64,000 nt of DNA from Arthrobacter sp. ISL-65. Its GTDB lineage: Bacteria > Actinomycetota > Actinomycetes > Actinomycetales > Micrococcaceae. The stretch lies in assembly GCF_018613795.1 (NCBI RefSeq), contig NZ_JAGGPN010000034.1, positions 62,001 to 126,000 on the forward strand, read 5' to 3'. Made by a program: the position numbers and the translations under genes. Of this stretch, positions 24,821 to 33,453 are shown piece after piece. The notes under the pieces are model-generated. The model saw only the letters and a list, made by a program, of their open reading frames with translations, searched no databases and was not told the DNA's origin. Positions within the stretch are counted from its first letter, which is position 1; every line of letters begins with the position of its first letter.

Positions 24821-26125
24821 TTATGCCGTGGTTTGTTCCACCCGCTGATTGGCACGCTCGCCGTAGCGTTCCTGCTCGATCTGTTCCAAACTCTTGCCCC
24901 GGGTGTCCGGTGCCCAGACAAGCCCGATGATCATGGCGGCCACCAACGCCCCGATCATGATGAGGCCAACAAAGGGCACACCTTGCTCAGCCAGCAGCGT
25001 CGGGAACCAGTAGCTCAGCAGGCCGACAACGATGCGGGCAACGAAAAAGAGCACCCCCTGCGCGCTGGCCCGGTAGCGGGTTGCGAACATCTCGGCTGCC
25101 CACAGGGCGTAAAAGGCCTGGGCGCCGATGCCGGCCGAGATGCCCCACAGTGCCGCGAAGAGAATCAATACCGGCGGTGTGACGTGGACAAAGACCAGCA
25201 GGACCCAGGCGGCAAGGCCCAGCACGGCGCCGATCCCGTACAGCAGCCGCCGGTCAACGCGGTCGCCGTACTTCATGAAGCCGAAGTATGTTGCCACGAC
25301 GGTCAGCGTCCACAGCAGCACCTGCAGCAGATTCTGATCTGCGGACGATTCAACGCCGGACGACTCGTAGACCCGCGGCATGAATATGCCCATCTGCCCG
25401 GCAACCAGGTTCCAGAGGGCGTAGACGCCCACCAGGAAAAGAATGGCCTTCAGGTTGGTGGCGTTGGTCAGCAACTCGCGGTAGTTGCGGCGTTTGACGC
25501 CGGATGCCTCCTCCAGCAGACGCGCTTCGTTCGACTTCTTCCAGGTGTGGGATTCGGAAAGTCGGCGGCGGATCCACCAGGTGACGAATGCAATGACGAA
25601 CAGGTGCGCGAAGACCAGCCTGCTGCCCAGCAACCCGAGCGGAACGACGACCGTGGCAAGGAGGAAGACCGGGGCCGGAGCGAGCGACCACGCAAACTGC
25701 GCTGTACCCACGTGCCGGGCCCGCTGTTCAGAGGGCGCCTCTTCGGCGATATAGGTCCAGGCGACGGGCACACCGGCTCCGACTGCGATCCCTGTGAGGA
25801 TCACGCCGACGATGAGCATCCAGGGGGCCACGGCAAAAATCACCAGGGCTGTGCCGATCATGTACAGGATCAGGTCGTAGGTGTAGATGAACTTGCGGCC
25901 GTAGCGGTCCCCCAGTGGGCCGCCGATCAGCGCGCCGACCGCAGCACCGAACGCGTTGGCGCTCAGGGCGGCGATAAGCCCAACAACAAGGTTGCTGAAG
26001 CCGAAATACTCCTGCCACAGCGTCAGGCTCGTCGCCAAGGCAATAATGGATCCGGCTTCGATGTAGTTGGACATGGACACGGCGACAGTGGCCTTCCAGC
26101 CGCCTATCTCTGGTGTGTTGGTCAT
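24821..26125 (-). CDS. MFS sugar-porter-like permease, probable L-rhamnose importer
   Basis: 434 residues with about 12 membrane helices. Seen: the MFS loop motif GGPLGDRYGRKFIY between TM2 and TM3, a second GDRVDRR loop in the C-terminal half, and the sugar-porter-like ending APDTRGKSLEQIEQ. It follows rhaB on the same strand after 91 nt containing a LacI-type operator shared with rhaM, so rhamnose import is the likely role. The substrate is inferred from context only. ATG 26125 lies behind AGAGAAAG. Confidence 0.8.
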   Translation of the reverse strand: MTNTPEIGGWKATVAVSMSNYIEAGSIIALATSLTLWQEYFGFSNLVVGLIAALSANAFGAAVGALIGGPLGDRYGRKFIYTYDLILYMIGTALVIFAVAPWMLIVGVILTGIAVGAGVPVAWTYIAEEAPSEQRARHVGTAQFAWSLAPAPVFLLATVVVPLGLLGSRLVFAHLFVIAFVTWWIRRRLSESHTWKKSNEARLLEEASGVKRRNYRELLTNATNLKAILFLVGVYALWNLVAGQMGIFMPRVYESSGVESSADQNLLQVLLWTLTVVATYFGFMKYGDRVDRRLLYGIGAVLGLAAWVLLVFVHVTPPVLILFAALWGISAGIGAQAFYALWAAEMFATRYRASAQGVLFFVARIVVGLLSYWFPTLLAEQGVPFVGLIMIGALVAAMIIGLVWAPDTRGKSLEQIEQERYGERANQRVEQTTA

Positions 26126-26186
26126 TTATGAATCTTTCTCTGGCGACGCCGTTGGCGCCGGGCAGCCGCGATTGGCCCGCCCTGTT

Positions 26187-26200
26187 TTGATACGTTTCAA
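26187..26200. promoter_or_regulatory. LacI-type operator before the MFS permease
   Basis: TTGATACGTTTCAA is a 14-bp near-palindrome with the central CG typical of LacI-family sites. It resembles TTGAATCG/CGTTTCA elements before rhaM and before the esterase/Gfo-Idh divergon. Confidence 0.55.
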
Positions 26201-26216
26201 GGACTCCGGCAAGCCG

Positions 26217-27719
26217 TCAGTTCGTCGCGGAGGCGTTCAAGGTGAGGTCGAGGGGTTCGTAGCGGCACAGGCTCGTTCCGGCACCGACTATCCTGCGAAG
26301 CTGCCGTAAACCGCCATTAGCCACACCTGCTGCCCGCGCCTGGATGAGCACGTTGCCGAGGGCTGTCGCCTCAACTGGGCCGGCGATGACGGGTCTGCCG
26401 GTGGCTTGGGCGGTGAGCCGGCAGAGCAGCGCGTTCTGCGAACCGCCGCCGACGATGTGCACCACGTCGGCGGCAACACCGGCGAGGCGTTCGGCGTCGG
26501 CGATGGTGCGGGCGTAGCCGGCGGCGAGGCTGTCCAGGATGCAGCGGACGGTCGCTGCCGGGTCGTCGGGAAGGACGGCGCCGGTGTTGCGCGCTGCGGC
26601 GCGGATGCGGTCCGGCATGTTGTCCGGGGCGATGAAGGCGGGATCGTCGGGGTTGATCCGCGGCCCGCCGGACGGGAGCGCCGCGGCCGCCTCGAGGAGA
26701 TCCCCGATCGCGGGCCGGTAGCCGCCCTCGGCCCAGGTGCGCTGGCATTCGCTGAGCAGCCAGAGGCCGCCGACGTTGCGCAGGTACCGGGTGGTGCCGT
26801 CCACGCCGCGCTCGTTGGTGAAGTTCGCCGCGCGGCTGGCTTTGGTGAGCACCGGGCTGTTCAGCTCCAGCCCCACTAGGGACCATGTCCCTGAGGAGAT
26901 GTAGGCGAAGTTCTCCTGCTCCGCGGGAACGGCGGCGACGGCCGAGGCGGTGTCGTGCGAGCCGACGGCCACCACCTTGGTTGCCGCTGGCAGCCCGGTC
27001 CGTTCGGCGATTCCGGGCAGCAGGGTGCCCAGCGTTTCGCCGGGCTGGATCAGCGGCGGGAACAGATCCTTGGGCAGGCCCAGGGGTCCGAACAGCTCGA
27101 TGGCCCACTCCCCCGCGACGGCGTCGAACAGCCCGGTCGTGGAGGCGTTGGTGGCCTCGGTGCGACGCTGGCCTGTGAGCCGGAACGCGATCAGGTCCGG
27201 GATCAGCAGGGCCTGCAGCCCGCCCAGGTCCGGTTCGGTGGCGAGCTGGTAGAGCGTGTTGAACTGCAGGAACTGCAGCCCTGTGGTGGCATAGAGCCGT
27301 GCCGGGTCCAGTTTGCCGTGCACCCGGGCGACGGCGGCGCGGCTGCGCTCGTCCCGGTAGCTGTACGGCTGCGCGGTGAGCTCGCCGGCCTTGTTGACCA
27401 GGCCATAGTCCACCGCCCAGGTGTCGATGCCGATGCTCATGATCGTTTCCCCCTGCTCCGTTGCCGCCGTGCCGGCGGCAGCGAGGCCGGTGAGCACCTC
27501 GGCGAAGAGGGCGTCGAAGTCCCAGCGGAGGCCGCCGTCGGACTGCGCCACGGCGTTGGGGAAACGGTGCACGACGTCGAGCGTGGCCCGCGCCGGACCG
27601 CCGTCGGCGGCGTCTGCTCCGGTGCTGATCCGTCCCAGGATGACCCGCCCGGAGGAGGCGCCGATGTCGACGGCGGCGAACAGGCCGCCGTCGACACTGG
27701 CAGTTGGCACGGTACTCAC
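26217..27719 (-). CDS. rhaB: L-Rhamnulokinase
   Basis: 500 residues of the FGGY kinase family; phosphorylates L-rhamnulose to rhamnulose 1-phosphate. N-terminal ATP-binding motif VDIGASSGRVILG, substrate-side GIDTWAVDYGL, the SSGTWSLVG segment and C-terminal phosphate motif HIVGGGSQNALLC are present. The start is GTG 27719, overlapping the rhaEW stop as GTGA, so the two are translationally coupled. The C-terminus has a short Ala/Gly-rich variation but the length is normal. Confidence 0.93.
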   Translation of the reverse strand: MSTVPTASVDGGLFAAVDIGASSGRVILGRISTGADAADGGPARATLDVVHRFPNAVAQSDGGLRWDFDALFAEVLTGLAAAGTAATEQGETIMSIGIDTWAVDYGLVNKAGELTAQPYSYRDERSRAAVARVHGKLDPARLYATTGLQFLQFNTLYQLATEPDLGGLQALLIPDLIAFRLTGQRRTEATNASTTGLFDAVAGEWAIELFGPLGLPKDLFPPLIQPGETLGTLLPGIAERTGLPAATKVVAVGSHDTASAVAAVPAEQENFAYISSGTWSLVGLELNSPVLTKASRAANFTNERGVDGTTRYLRNVGGLWLLSECQRTWAEGGYRPAIGDLLEAAAALPSGGPRINPDDPAFIAPDNMPDRIRAAARNTGAVLPDDPAATVRCILDSLAAGYARTIADAERLAGVAADVVHIVGGGSQNALLCRLTAQATGRPVIAGPVEATALGNVLIQARAAGVANGGLRQLRRIVGAGTSLCRYEPLDLTLNASATN

Positions 27720-29764
27720 CGCAGGAAGGCTGCCGCGACGCCGGCGTCCACGGGGATGTGCAGGCCGGTGGTGTGCGAGAGTTCGTTGCTGGTGAGCACG
27801 GCCGCGGCGTTGGCGACGTGCTCGGGCAGGACCTCGCGCTTGAGCAGGGTGCGCTGGGCGTAGTACTCGCCCAGTTTTTCCTCGTCCACACCGTAGACGG
27901 CGGCGCGCTTGGCTCCCCAGCCGCCGGCGAAGATCCCGGAGCCGCGGACCACGCCGTCGGGGTTGATGCCGTTGACGCGGATGCCGTGTTCGCCCAGTTC
28001 CGCGGCGAGCAGGCGGACCTGGTGGGCCTGGTCGGCTTTGGTGGCGGAGTAGGCGATGTTGTTCGGGCCGGCAAACACTGAGTTCTTGGAGGAGATGTAG
28101 ATGATGTCCCCGCCCAGGCCCTGTTCGATCATGACCTTCGCGGCGGCCTTGGCCACCAGGAAGGAGCCCTTGGCCATGACGTTGTGCTGGATGTCCCAGT
28201 CCTTCTCGGTGGTTTCCAGCAGCGGCTTGGAGATGGACAGGCCGGCGTTGTTGACCACCAGGTCCACGCCGCCGAAGGCCAGCACCGCTTCATCGATGGC
28301 GGCGGCCACCTGGGCCTCGTTGGTGACGTCGGCCTGGACACCGACGGCGACGTCCGGGCCGCCGAGTTCGGCCGCCACGGCCTGGGCGTTCTCGAGGTTC
28401 AGGTCCGCGATGACCACGCAGGCGCCCTCCGCGGCGAGGCGGGTGGCGATGGCCTTGCCGATGCCCGACGCCGCGCCGGTCACCAGGGCGATGCGGGTGG
28501 CGTGGGACTTGGGCTTGGGCATCCGGGCCAGCTTGGCTTCCTCCAGGGCCCAGTACTCGATCCGGAATTTCTCGGCTTCATCGATCGGGGCGTAGGTGGA
28601 GATCGCCTCGGCGCCGCGCATCACGTTGATCGCGTTCAGGTAGAACTCCCCGGCGACGCGGGCGGTCTGCTTGTCCTTGCCGAAGGAGAACATGCCCACA
28701 CCCGGGACCAGCACGATCGCGGGGTCGGCACCGCGCAGGGCCGGTGAGTCGGCATCGGCGTGGCGGTCGTAGTAGGCCTGGTAGTCCTTCCGGTATTCCT
28801 CGTGCAGCTCCTTGAGGCGGGCCACGGAGTCCTCGATGGAGGCGTCCGCGGGCAGGTCCAGGATGAGCGGCTTGACCTTGGTGCGCAGGAAATGGTCCGG
28901 GCAGGAGGTGCCCAGCGCGCCCAGGCGGGGGTGCTCGGCGGCCTCGAGGAACTCCAGCACGGCGGCATCGTCGCTGAAGTGGCCAACCTGCGGCTTGTCC
29001 GCCGAGGCCAGCCCGCGGATCACCGGAGCCAGCGCAGCGGCTTTCGCGCGCCGCTCCCCGTCGGCCAGCGGGGCATAGCCGGGCAGCTTCGCGCCGAAGG
29101 GTTCGGCCCTGCCATTCTGGGCGATGTACTGCTCGGCCTGATCGATGATCCAGAGCGAATTGGCTTCGGCTTCCTCGCTGGTCTCGCCCCAGGCGGTGAT
29201 GCCGTGTCCGCCCAGGATGGTGCCGATGGCCTGCGGGTTGGCGTCCTTGATCGCGGCGATGTCCAGGCCCAGCTGGAAACCCGGCCGGCGCCAGGGCACC
29301 CAGACCACCTTGTCGCCGAAGATCTTCGCGGTCAGCGCCTCACCGTCGGCGGCCGTGGCGACGGCGATGCCGGAGTCGGGGTGCAGGTGGTCCACATGGG
29401 CGGCGTCCACGAGGCCGTGCATGGCGGTGTCGATGGACGGGGCCGCGCCGCCCTTGCCGTGCAGGCAGTAGTCGAAGGCCGCGACCATCTCGTCCTCGCG
29501 CTCCACGCCCGGGTAGACGTTCTTCAGCGCCTGCAGCCGGTCAAGCCGCAACACGGCCAGGTTCTGCGCCTGCAGCGTGCCGAGGTCCCCGCCGGAGCCT
29601 TTGACCCAGAGGAGCTGGACGTCCTCGCCGGTGACGGGGTCCTTTTCGGCGCCCTTCGCGGAGGTGTTGCCGCCGGCGAAGTTGGTGTTCCGCTTGTCCG
29701 CGCCCAGGCGGTTGGAACGGGCGATGAGGTCCTGGACCGTCTTGTTAATTGCTGTGTTCTGCAT
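27716..29764 (-). CDS. rhaEW: Bifunctional rhamnulose-1-phosphate aldolase / L-lactaldehyde dehydrogenase
   Basis: 682 residues, two enzymes in one chain. N-terminal half: class II aldolase fold with NFAGGNTSAKG (phosphate loop), the zinc histidines in HVDHLHPDS and GGHGI. C-terminal part (from about residue 425): short-chain dehydrogenase with TGAASGIGKAIA (NAD site), VNNAGLS and catalytic YSATK. This matches the RhaEW type, which cleaves rhamnulose 1-phosphate to DHAP and L-lactaldehyde and oxidises the latter to L-lactate. I choose ATG 29764 because AAAGGG is 7 nt upstream; ATG 29770 would be too close to it. Twelve nt downstream of rhaI. Confidence 0.9.
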   Translation of the reverse strand: MQNTAINKTVQDLIARSNRLGADKRNTNFAGGNTSAKGAEKDPVTGEDVQLLWVKGSGGDLGTLQAQNLAVLRLDRLQALKNVYPGVEREDEMVAAFDYCLHGKGGAAPSIDTAMHGLVDAAHVDHLHPDSGIAVATAADGEALTAKIFGDKVVWVPWRRPGFQLGLDIAAIKDANPQAIGTILGGHGITAWGETSEEAEANSLWIIDQAEQYIAQNGRAEPFGAKLPGYAPLADGERRAKAAALAPVIRGLASADKPQVGHFSDDAAVLEFLEAAEHPRLGALGTSCPDHFLRTKVKPLILDLPADASIEDSVARLKELHEEYRKDYQAYYDRHADADSPALRGADPAIVLVPGVGMFSFGKDKQTARVAGEFYLNAINVMRGAEAISTYAPIDEAEKFRIEYWALEEAKLARMPKPKSHATRIALVTGAASGIGKAIATRLAAEGACVVIADLNLENAQAVAAELGGPDVAVGVQADVTNEAQVAAAIDEAVLAFGGVDLVVNNAGLSISKPLLETTEKDWDIQHNVMAKGSFLVAKAAAKVMIEQGLGGDIIYISSKNSVFAGPNNIAYSATKADQAHQVRLLAAELGEHGIRVNGINPDGVVRGSGIFAGGWGAKRAAVYGVDEEKLGEYYAQRTLLKREVLPEHVANAAAVLTSNELSHTTGLHIPVDAGVAAAFLR

Positions 29765-29775
29765 GTTCATGCCCT

Positions 29776-30942
29776 TTACGCGCCCCATCCGGATTGCTTG
29801 CCGCCCACGCGGTCCTCGTTGATTTTCTTCTGGTAGCCGCTGGCCTTGTAGGCGGCCATCGGGTCCGCGGGCAGCCCGCGGGATTCACGCCATTCGGCCA
29901 GGACCGGCCGGACGTCGGTGTAAAAGGCGTCGTTGAACACGGCGTTCGCGGCCAGGACGTCCCCGGCACGCTGCGCCTCGGCCAGCGCGGCGGCGTCCAC
30001 CAGCAGGGCCCGGGCGGTCATCTCCTGGACGTTCAGCACCGAGCGGATCTGGCCCGGGATCTTCTCCTCCAGGTTGTGGCACTGGTCCAGCATGAGTGCG
30101 ACGCCGGAGTCTTTACCGAAGCCGCCGCCGCGGATCACTTCGTACATGATCCGGAACAGCTGGAACGGGTCCGCGGCGCCCACGATCAGGTCATCGTCCG
30201 CGTAGAAGCGCGAGTTGAAGTCGAACGAGCCCAGCTTGCCCAGGCGCAGCAGCTGCATCACGATGAACTCGATGTTGGTGCCGGGGGCGTGGTGGCCGGT
30301 GTCCAGGCAGACAGAGGCCTTCTCGCCCAGCGCCAGGGTCTGCGCGTATGAGGTGCCCCAGTCCGGAACGTCCGTGTGGTAGAAAGCCGGCTCGAAGAAC
30401 TTGTACTCCAGCACCAGGCGCTGGTCCTCGCCCAGGCGGGCGTAGATCTCCTGCAGGGACTCGGCTAGGCGGTCCTGGCGGCCGCGCATGTCATCCTGGC
30501 CGGGGTAGTTGGTGCCGTCCGCGAGCCAGATCTTCAGGTCCCGGGACCCGGTGGCATGCATGATGTCGATGCACTCGAAGTGATGGTCGATCGCGCGGCG
30601 CCGGACGGCGTCGTCCGATGACGTCAGCGAGCCGAACTTGTACTCGTCGTCCTGGAAGGTGTTCGAGTTGATCGTGCCCAGCCCCACACCGAGGCCGGCC
30701 GCGTACTCCTTCAGGGCGGCGTAGTCGTCCACCTTGTCCCACGGGATGTGCAGCGCCACGGTGGGCGCCAGGCCGGTGAGCTCGTGGACCTTGGCGGCGT
30801 CCGCCAGTTTCTCCTGGACGGTGCGCGGGGTACCGGGCGTGCCGAACACCTTGAACCTGGTGCCCGAGTTGCCGTAGGCCCACGACGGGACCTCGATCGC
30901 AAGCTCCGAAAGCCGGCCCAGTGCCGATGCTGTGTTGTTCAT
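29776..30942 (-). CDS. rhaI: L-Rhamnose isomerase (RhaI type)
   Basis: 388 residues, TIM-barrel sugar isomerase converting L-rhamnose to L-rhamnulose. It has the metal and substrate residues expected of the Pseudomonas stutzeri-type enzyme: HIPWD, DGTNYPGQDD, LEYKFFEPAFYHTDVPDWG, LDTGHHAPGTNIEF, DFNSRFYADDDL and ALMLDQCHN. It is distinct from enteric RhaA. It follows rhaM by 45 nt and precedes rhaEW by 12 nt. Confidence 0.93.
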   Translation of the reverse strand: MNNTASALGRLSELAIEVPSWAYGNSGTRFKVFGTPGTPRTVQEKLADAAKVHELTGLAPTVALHIPWDKVDDYAALKEYAAGLGVGLGTINSNTFQDDEYKFGSLTSSDDAVRRRAIDHHFECIDIMHATGSRDLKIWLADGTNYPGQDDMRGRQDRLAESLQEIYARLGEDQRLVLEYKFFEPAFYHTDVPDWGTSYAQTLALGEKASVCLDTGHHAPGTNIEFIVMQLLRLGKLGSFDFNSRFYADDDLIVGAADPFQLFRIMYEVIRGGGFGKDSGVALMLDQCHNLEEKIPGQIRSVLNVQEMTARALLVDAAALAEAQRAGDVLAANAVFNDAFYTDVRPVLAEWRESRGLPADPMAAYKASGYQKKINEDRVGGKQSGWGA

Positions 30943-30987
30943 GATCTTTCTTTCGTCAGTGTTTGGCAGTGAAAGTGGTTTGAAGAT

Positions 30988-31350
30988 TTAGTGTTTGGCG
31001 GCGGCGTCAGCGTTGCTGCCGGTGGCGGCCAACTGCTCGTCGAGGTTGAACACCTCGTCGAGGACCCGGAAGCCCTCGTCGGGCGGGACATCACTGTCCC
31101 GGAAGAGCGTGGCCATCTCCGCTTGCCAGCGGTCGTTGACGTCGGTGAGGGCCATTCGAGCCCGCACCGCGTCGAAGTCGTCGCATTCGAGGTAACCAAT
31201 CAGCAGCCCGTCGTTGTCCAGGAACAGCGAGTAGTTGTTCCAGCCCGCCTCCCTGAGCGCAGCCAGCATCTCCGGCCAGACTGCAGCGTGGCGCCGGCGG
31301 TATTCCGCCAGCAGCTCCGGCTGGACGGAGGATCGGAAGCAAACCCTCAT
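30988..31350 (-). CDS. rhaM: L-Rhamnose mutarotase
   Basis: 120 residues, dimeric alpha-beta-barrel fold. Signatures: YRRRHAAVWPEMLAALREAGWNNYSLFLD, with the catalytic His about 21, LIGYLECDDF and WQAEMATLF. It interconverts alpha- and beta-rhamnopyranose, feeding RhaI. It is the first gene of the rha operon, behind CAGGAG, with a LacI-type inverted repeat in the shared promoter region. Confidence 0.92.
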   Translation of the reverse strand: MRVCFRSSVQPELLAEYRRRHAAVWPEMLAALREAGWNNYSLFLDNDGLLIGYLECDDFDAVRARMALTDVNDRWQAEMATLFRDSDVPPDEGFRVLDEVFNLDEQLAATGSNADAAAKH

Positions 31351-31424
31351 GTTGTACTCCTGTGGACGTTTCGGTTACGGCTGGAAAGCGGCAAGCAATT
31401 CGTGCGGCTTTGAATATGCACAGC

Positions 31425-31455
31425 CTTTGAATCGTTTCATTGTTACGATTCAAAG
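31425..31455. promoter_or_regulatory. Operator in the rhaM / LacI divergent promoter
   Basis: A perfect inverted repeat CTTTGAATCG-N11-CGATTCAAAG. Its left half extends as TTGAATCGTTTCAT (31427-31440), a single LacI-type site with central CG. It lies between rhaM and the divergent LacI gene, the expected place for control of both. Confidence 0.7.
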
Positions 31456-31526
31456 TACTCTGGGTGGAAGAAGGGTGTCAAGCGTTTCACCCGGACGGGC
31501 AAATCGATCTTCGGAGGATCAGCAGA

Positions 31527-32552
31527 ATGTCGCGGGCAGCCAGCATCAAGGACGTCGCCAACCACGCTCAGGTTGCGGTGGGGACGGTCTCCAACGTCCT
31601 CAACAACCCGGACCGCGTCTCCAAGCGCACCAAGGACAGGGTGCTGCAGGCGATCGACGAGCTCGGCTTCGTCCGCAACGACGCCGCCCGGCAACTGCGC
31701 GCCGGGCACAGCCGGACCATCGGCGTCGTGGTCCTGGACGTCGGCAACCCGTTCTTCACCTCGCTGGTCCGTGCCGCCGAGGACGCGGCGGCAGTGAACG
31801 GCAGCGCCGTGCTGCTGGGCGACAGCGGCCATGACGCGAACCGGGAATCGCACTACATTGACCTCTTCCAGGAACAGCGGGTCCAGGGCCTGCTCATCTC
31901 CCCGGTGGGCGACGTGGCCGACCGTCTGGAGGCCCTTCGGCAGCGCGGCGTCCCCACGGTCCTGGTGGACCGGCTGGCCGACGAGGACCGCTTCAGCTCC
32001 GTGTCGGTGGATGACGACGCCGGGGGCTACCTTGCCGCCCGGCACCTCCTCGATCTCGGGCGCAGGAAGCTGGCCTTCGTGGGCGGGCCGCTGTCCATCC
32101 GCCAGGTGTCCGACCGCCTCATCGGCGCCCGCCGCGCCGTGGCCGAGGTGGACGGCGCAGCACTGGAGGTGCTCGACTCCGACGGCCAGTCAGTGCTCGC
32201 CGGACGCGGCGTGGGCAACAGCCTCGTGGACCGGGGCGCCGGGGACATGCCGGACGGCATCTTTTGCGCCAACGACCTGCTGGCGCTCGGCGTGATGCAG
32301 TCGCTGACCATGATGAACGGCGTGCGCATTCCGGAAGATGTGGCCCTGATCGGCTATGACGACATCGACTTCGCCGCGTCCGCCGTCGTGCCGCTCTCCT
32401 CCATCCGCCAGCCAACCGACGCAATCGGCAGGACCGCCATTGAACTCCTGACGGAGGAACTGGACGCGCAGCACCCGCGGCACAGGGCCGTCGTCTTCAC
32501 GCCCGAACTGGTGGTCAGGCACAGCACCGCGGGCGCCGAAGCACCCCACTGA
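31527..32552 (+). CDS. LacI family transcriptional regulator, probable rhamnose regulator
   Basis: 341 residues. N-terminal LacI helix-turn-helix and hinge (ASIKDVANHAQVAVGTVSNVLNNPDRVS, then QLRAGHSRTIGVVV) and a periplasmic-binding-protein-like sensor domain ending in the typical LACI dimer region (IPEDVALIGYDDIDFAASAVVPLSSIRQP). The true start is ATG 31527 behind GGAGG; an open frame to 31440 upstream would cover the operator. Divergence from rhaM and the repeated operator suggest it represses the rha genes until rhamnose is present. Confidence 0.88.
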   Translation: MSRAASIKDVANHAQVAVGTVSNVLNNPDRVSKRTKDRVLQAIDELGFVRNDAARQLRAGHSRTIGVVVLDVGNPFFTSLVRAAEDAAAVNGSAVLLGDSGHDANRESHYIDLFQEQRVQGLLISPVGDVADRLEALRQRGVPTVLVDRLADEDRFSSVSVDDDAGGYLAARHLLDLGRRKLAFVGGPLSIRQVSDRLIGARRAVAEVDGAALEVLDSDGQSVLAGRGVGNSLVDRGAGDMPDGIFCANDLLALGVMQSLTMMNGVRIPEDVALIGYDDIDFAASAVVPLSSIRQPTDAIGRTAIELLTEELDAQHPRHRAVVFTPELVVRHSTAGAEAPH

Positions 32553-32577
32553 CGGTCCTCTTGCCGCCGGCGCCCGG

Positions 32578-33244
32578 TTAGAAGACACCCAGCAGGTCGG
32601 GTTCCGGCTTGAAGCCCATCACTTCCAGGCGGGCGGCCACGAACGCGGCGATCCGCCGGGCTCCCCGCTCGCGGAAGTGGGGTGTCGTCCTGCAGGCCGC
32701 CGGCCCAGTGCGCGTGCTCGCCGGGGCCAAAATGGAAGAACAGCTCCTTGGACCCCTCCGCGCCAAGCTCGGCATACAGGGCCCGGGTCCAGGCGTGCAG
32801 GTCCACCACGTCAAGGCCCAGTTCGGCGCCCAGTTCGCGGACCACCGCGGGGTACTCCCCCAGCGTCTCCTCGAGGCGGCCATCGCTGAAGTGATGCCGC
32901 TCCACCGAAGTGCAGAGGACGGGGGTGGCCCCCTTGGCCCGGACGTCCAGCACCATCCGGCGGAGATTTTCTTCATAGCCTCCCCGGGCGGCCAGGTGCG
33001 GGCGCTTCTGGTCGTTGTGGCCGAACTGGATGAGCACCACATCGCCGGTGACCGCCTGGTGCAAGAGTTCGTACCAGAGCCCCTCCTCCCGGAAGGACTC
33101 GGTGGTTGCCCCGCCCTTGGCGAAGTTGTGCACGGCACCCCACGAGTAGACCTGGGGCGCGAGGTGGGCGCCCCAGCCGCTCATCGGATACTCGTAACTG
33201 GGGCAGGTGGCCACGGTCGAATCTCCGGCCAGCAAAATCTTCAT
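32578..33244 (-). pseudogene. GDSL rhamnogalacturonan acetylesterase, frameshifted
   Basis: From ATG 33244 the frame reads a normal SGNH/GDSL esterase: GDST at Ser9, IQFGHNDQKRP (block III Asn) and a full core. At the GGGG run 32679-32682 (CCCC on the coding strand) it slips: the current frame reads DDTPLPRAG and runs on to 32354 inside the LacI gene. One base fewer would give DDTHFRERGARRIAAF and stop at 32578, restoring the catalytic DxxH and a 221-residue protein 25 nt from the LacI stop. It is either a disrupted gene, a sequencing error or a phase-variable tract. Family role: removing acetyl groups from rhamnogalacturonan. Confidence 0.8.
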
Positions 33245-33309
33245 GCTCTTCCTTCCGCATCAGTTACCGCTGATGATCAGCCGCCGGCGGTCCGCCGGCC
33301 AGGCACTTT

Positions 33310-33378
33310 TTGAAACGTTACATACATCCTTCCAAGGGAGTACACTAAGCAGCAGACGGAAACGGGAAAGCGCTTGCT
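33310..33378 (+). promoter_or_regulatory. Promoter and two LacI-type operators between esterase and Gfo/Idh gene
   Basis: TTACAT (33318-33323) and TACACT (33341-33346), 17 nt apart, form a plausible promoter for the plus-strand genes. TTGAAACGTTACAT (33310-33323) overlaps the -35 box and resembles the rha operators. GGAAAGCGCTTGCT (33365-33378), just after the start site, is a classic LacI-family site of a different type, so a second regulator may act here. Confidence 0.55.
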
Positions 33379-33453
33379 GCTCCACTGGCACATGCTACCC
33401 GGCAACGGTTGACGAGGGCGTCGCGCAGCACGGCAGCGCCGGACAGGAGCATT

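Noticed and set aside
26371..28074. 567-residue Arg/Pro-rich frame across rhaB and rhaEW
   Set aside because: Frame-shifted reading of two well supported genes.
32354..32577. Extra C-terminal 75 residues of the GDSL esterase frame
   Set aside because: They lie antisense to the LacI gene and appear only because of the frameshift; the restored frame stops at 32578.
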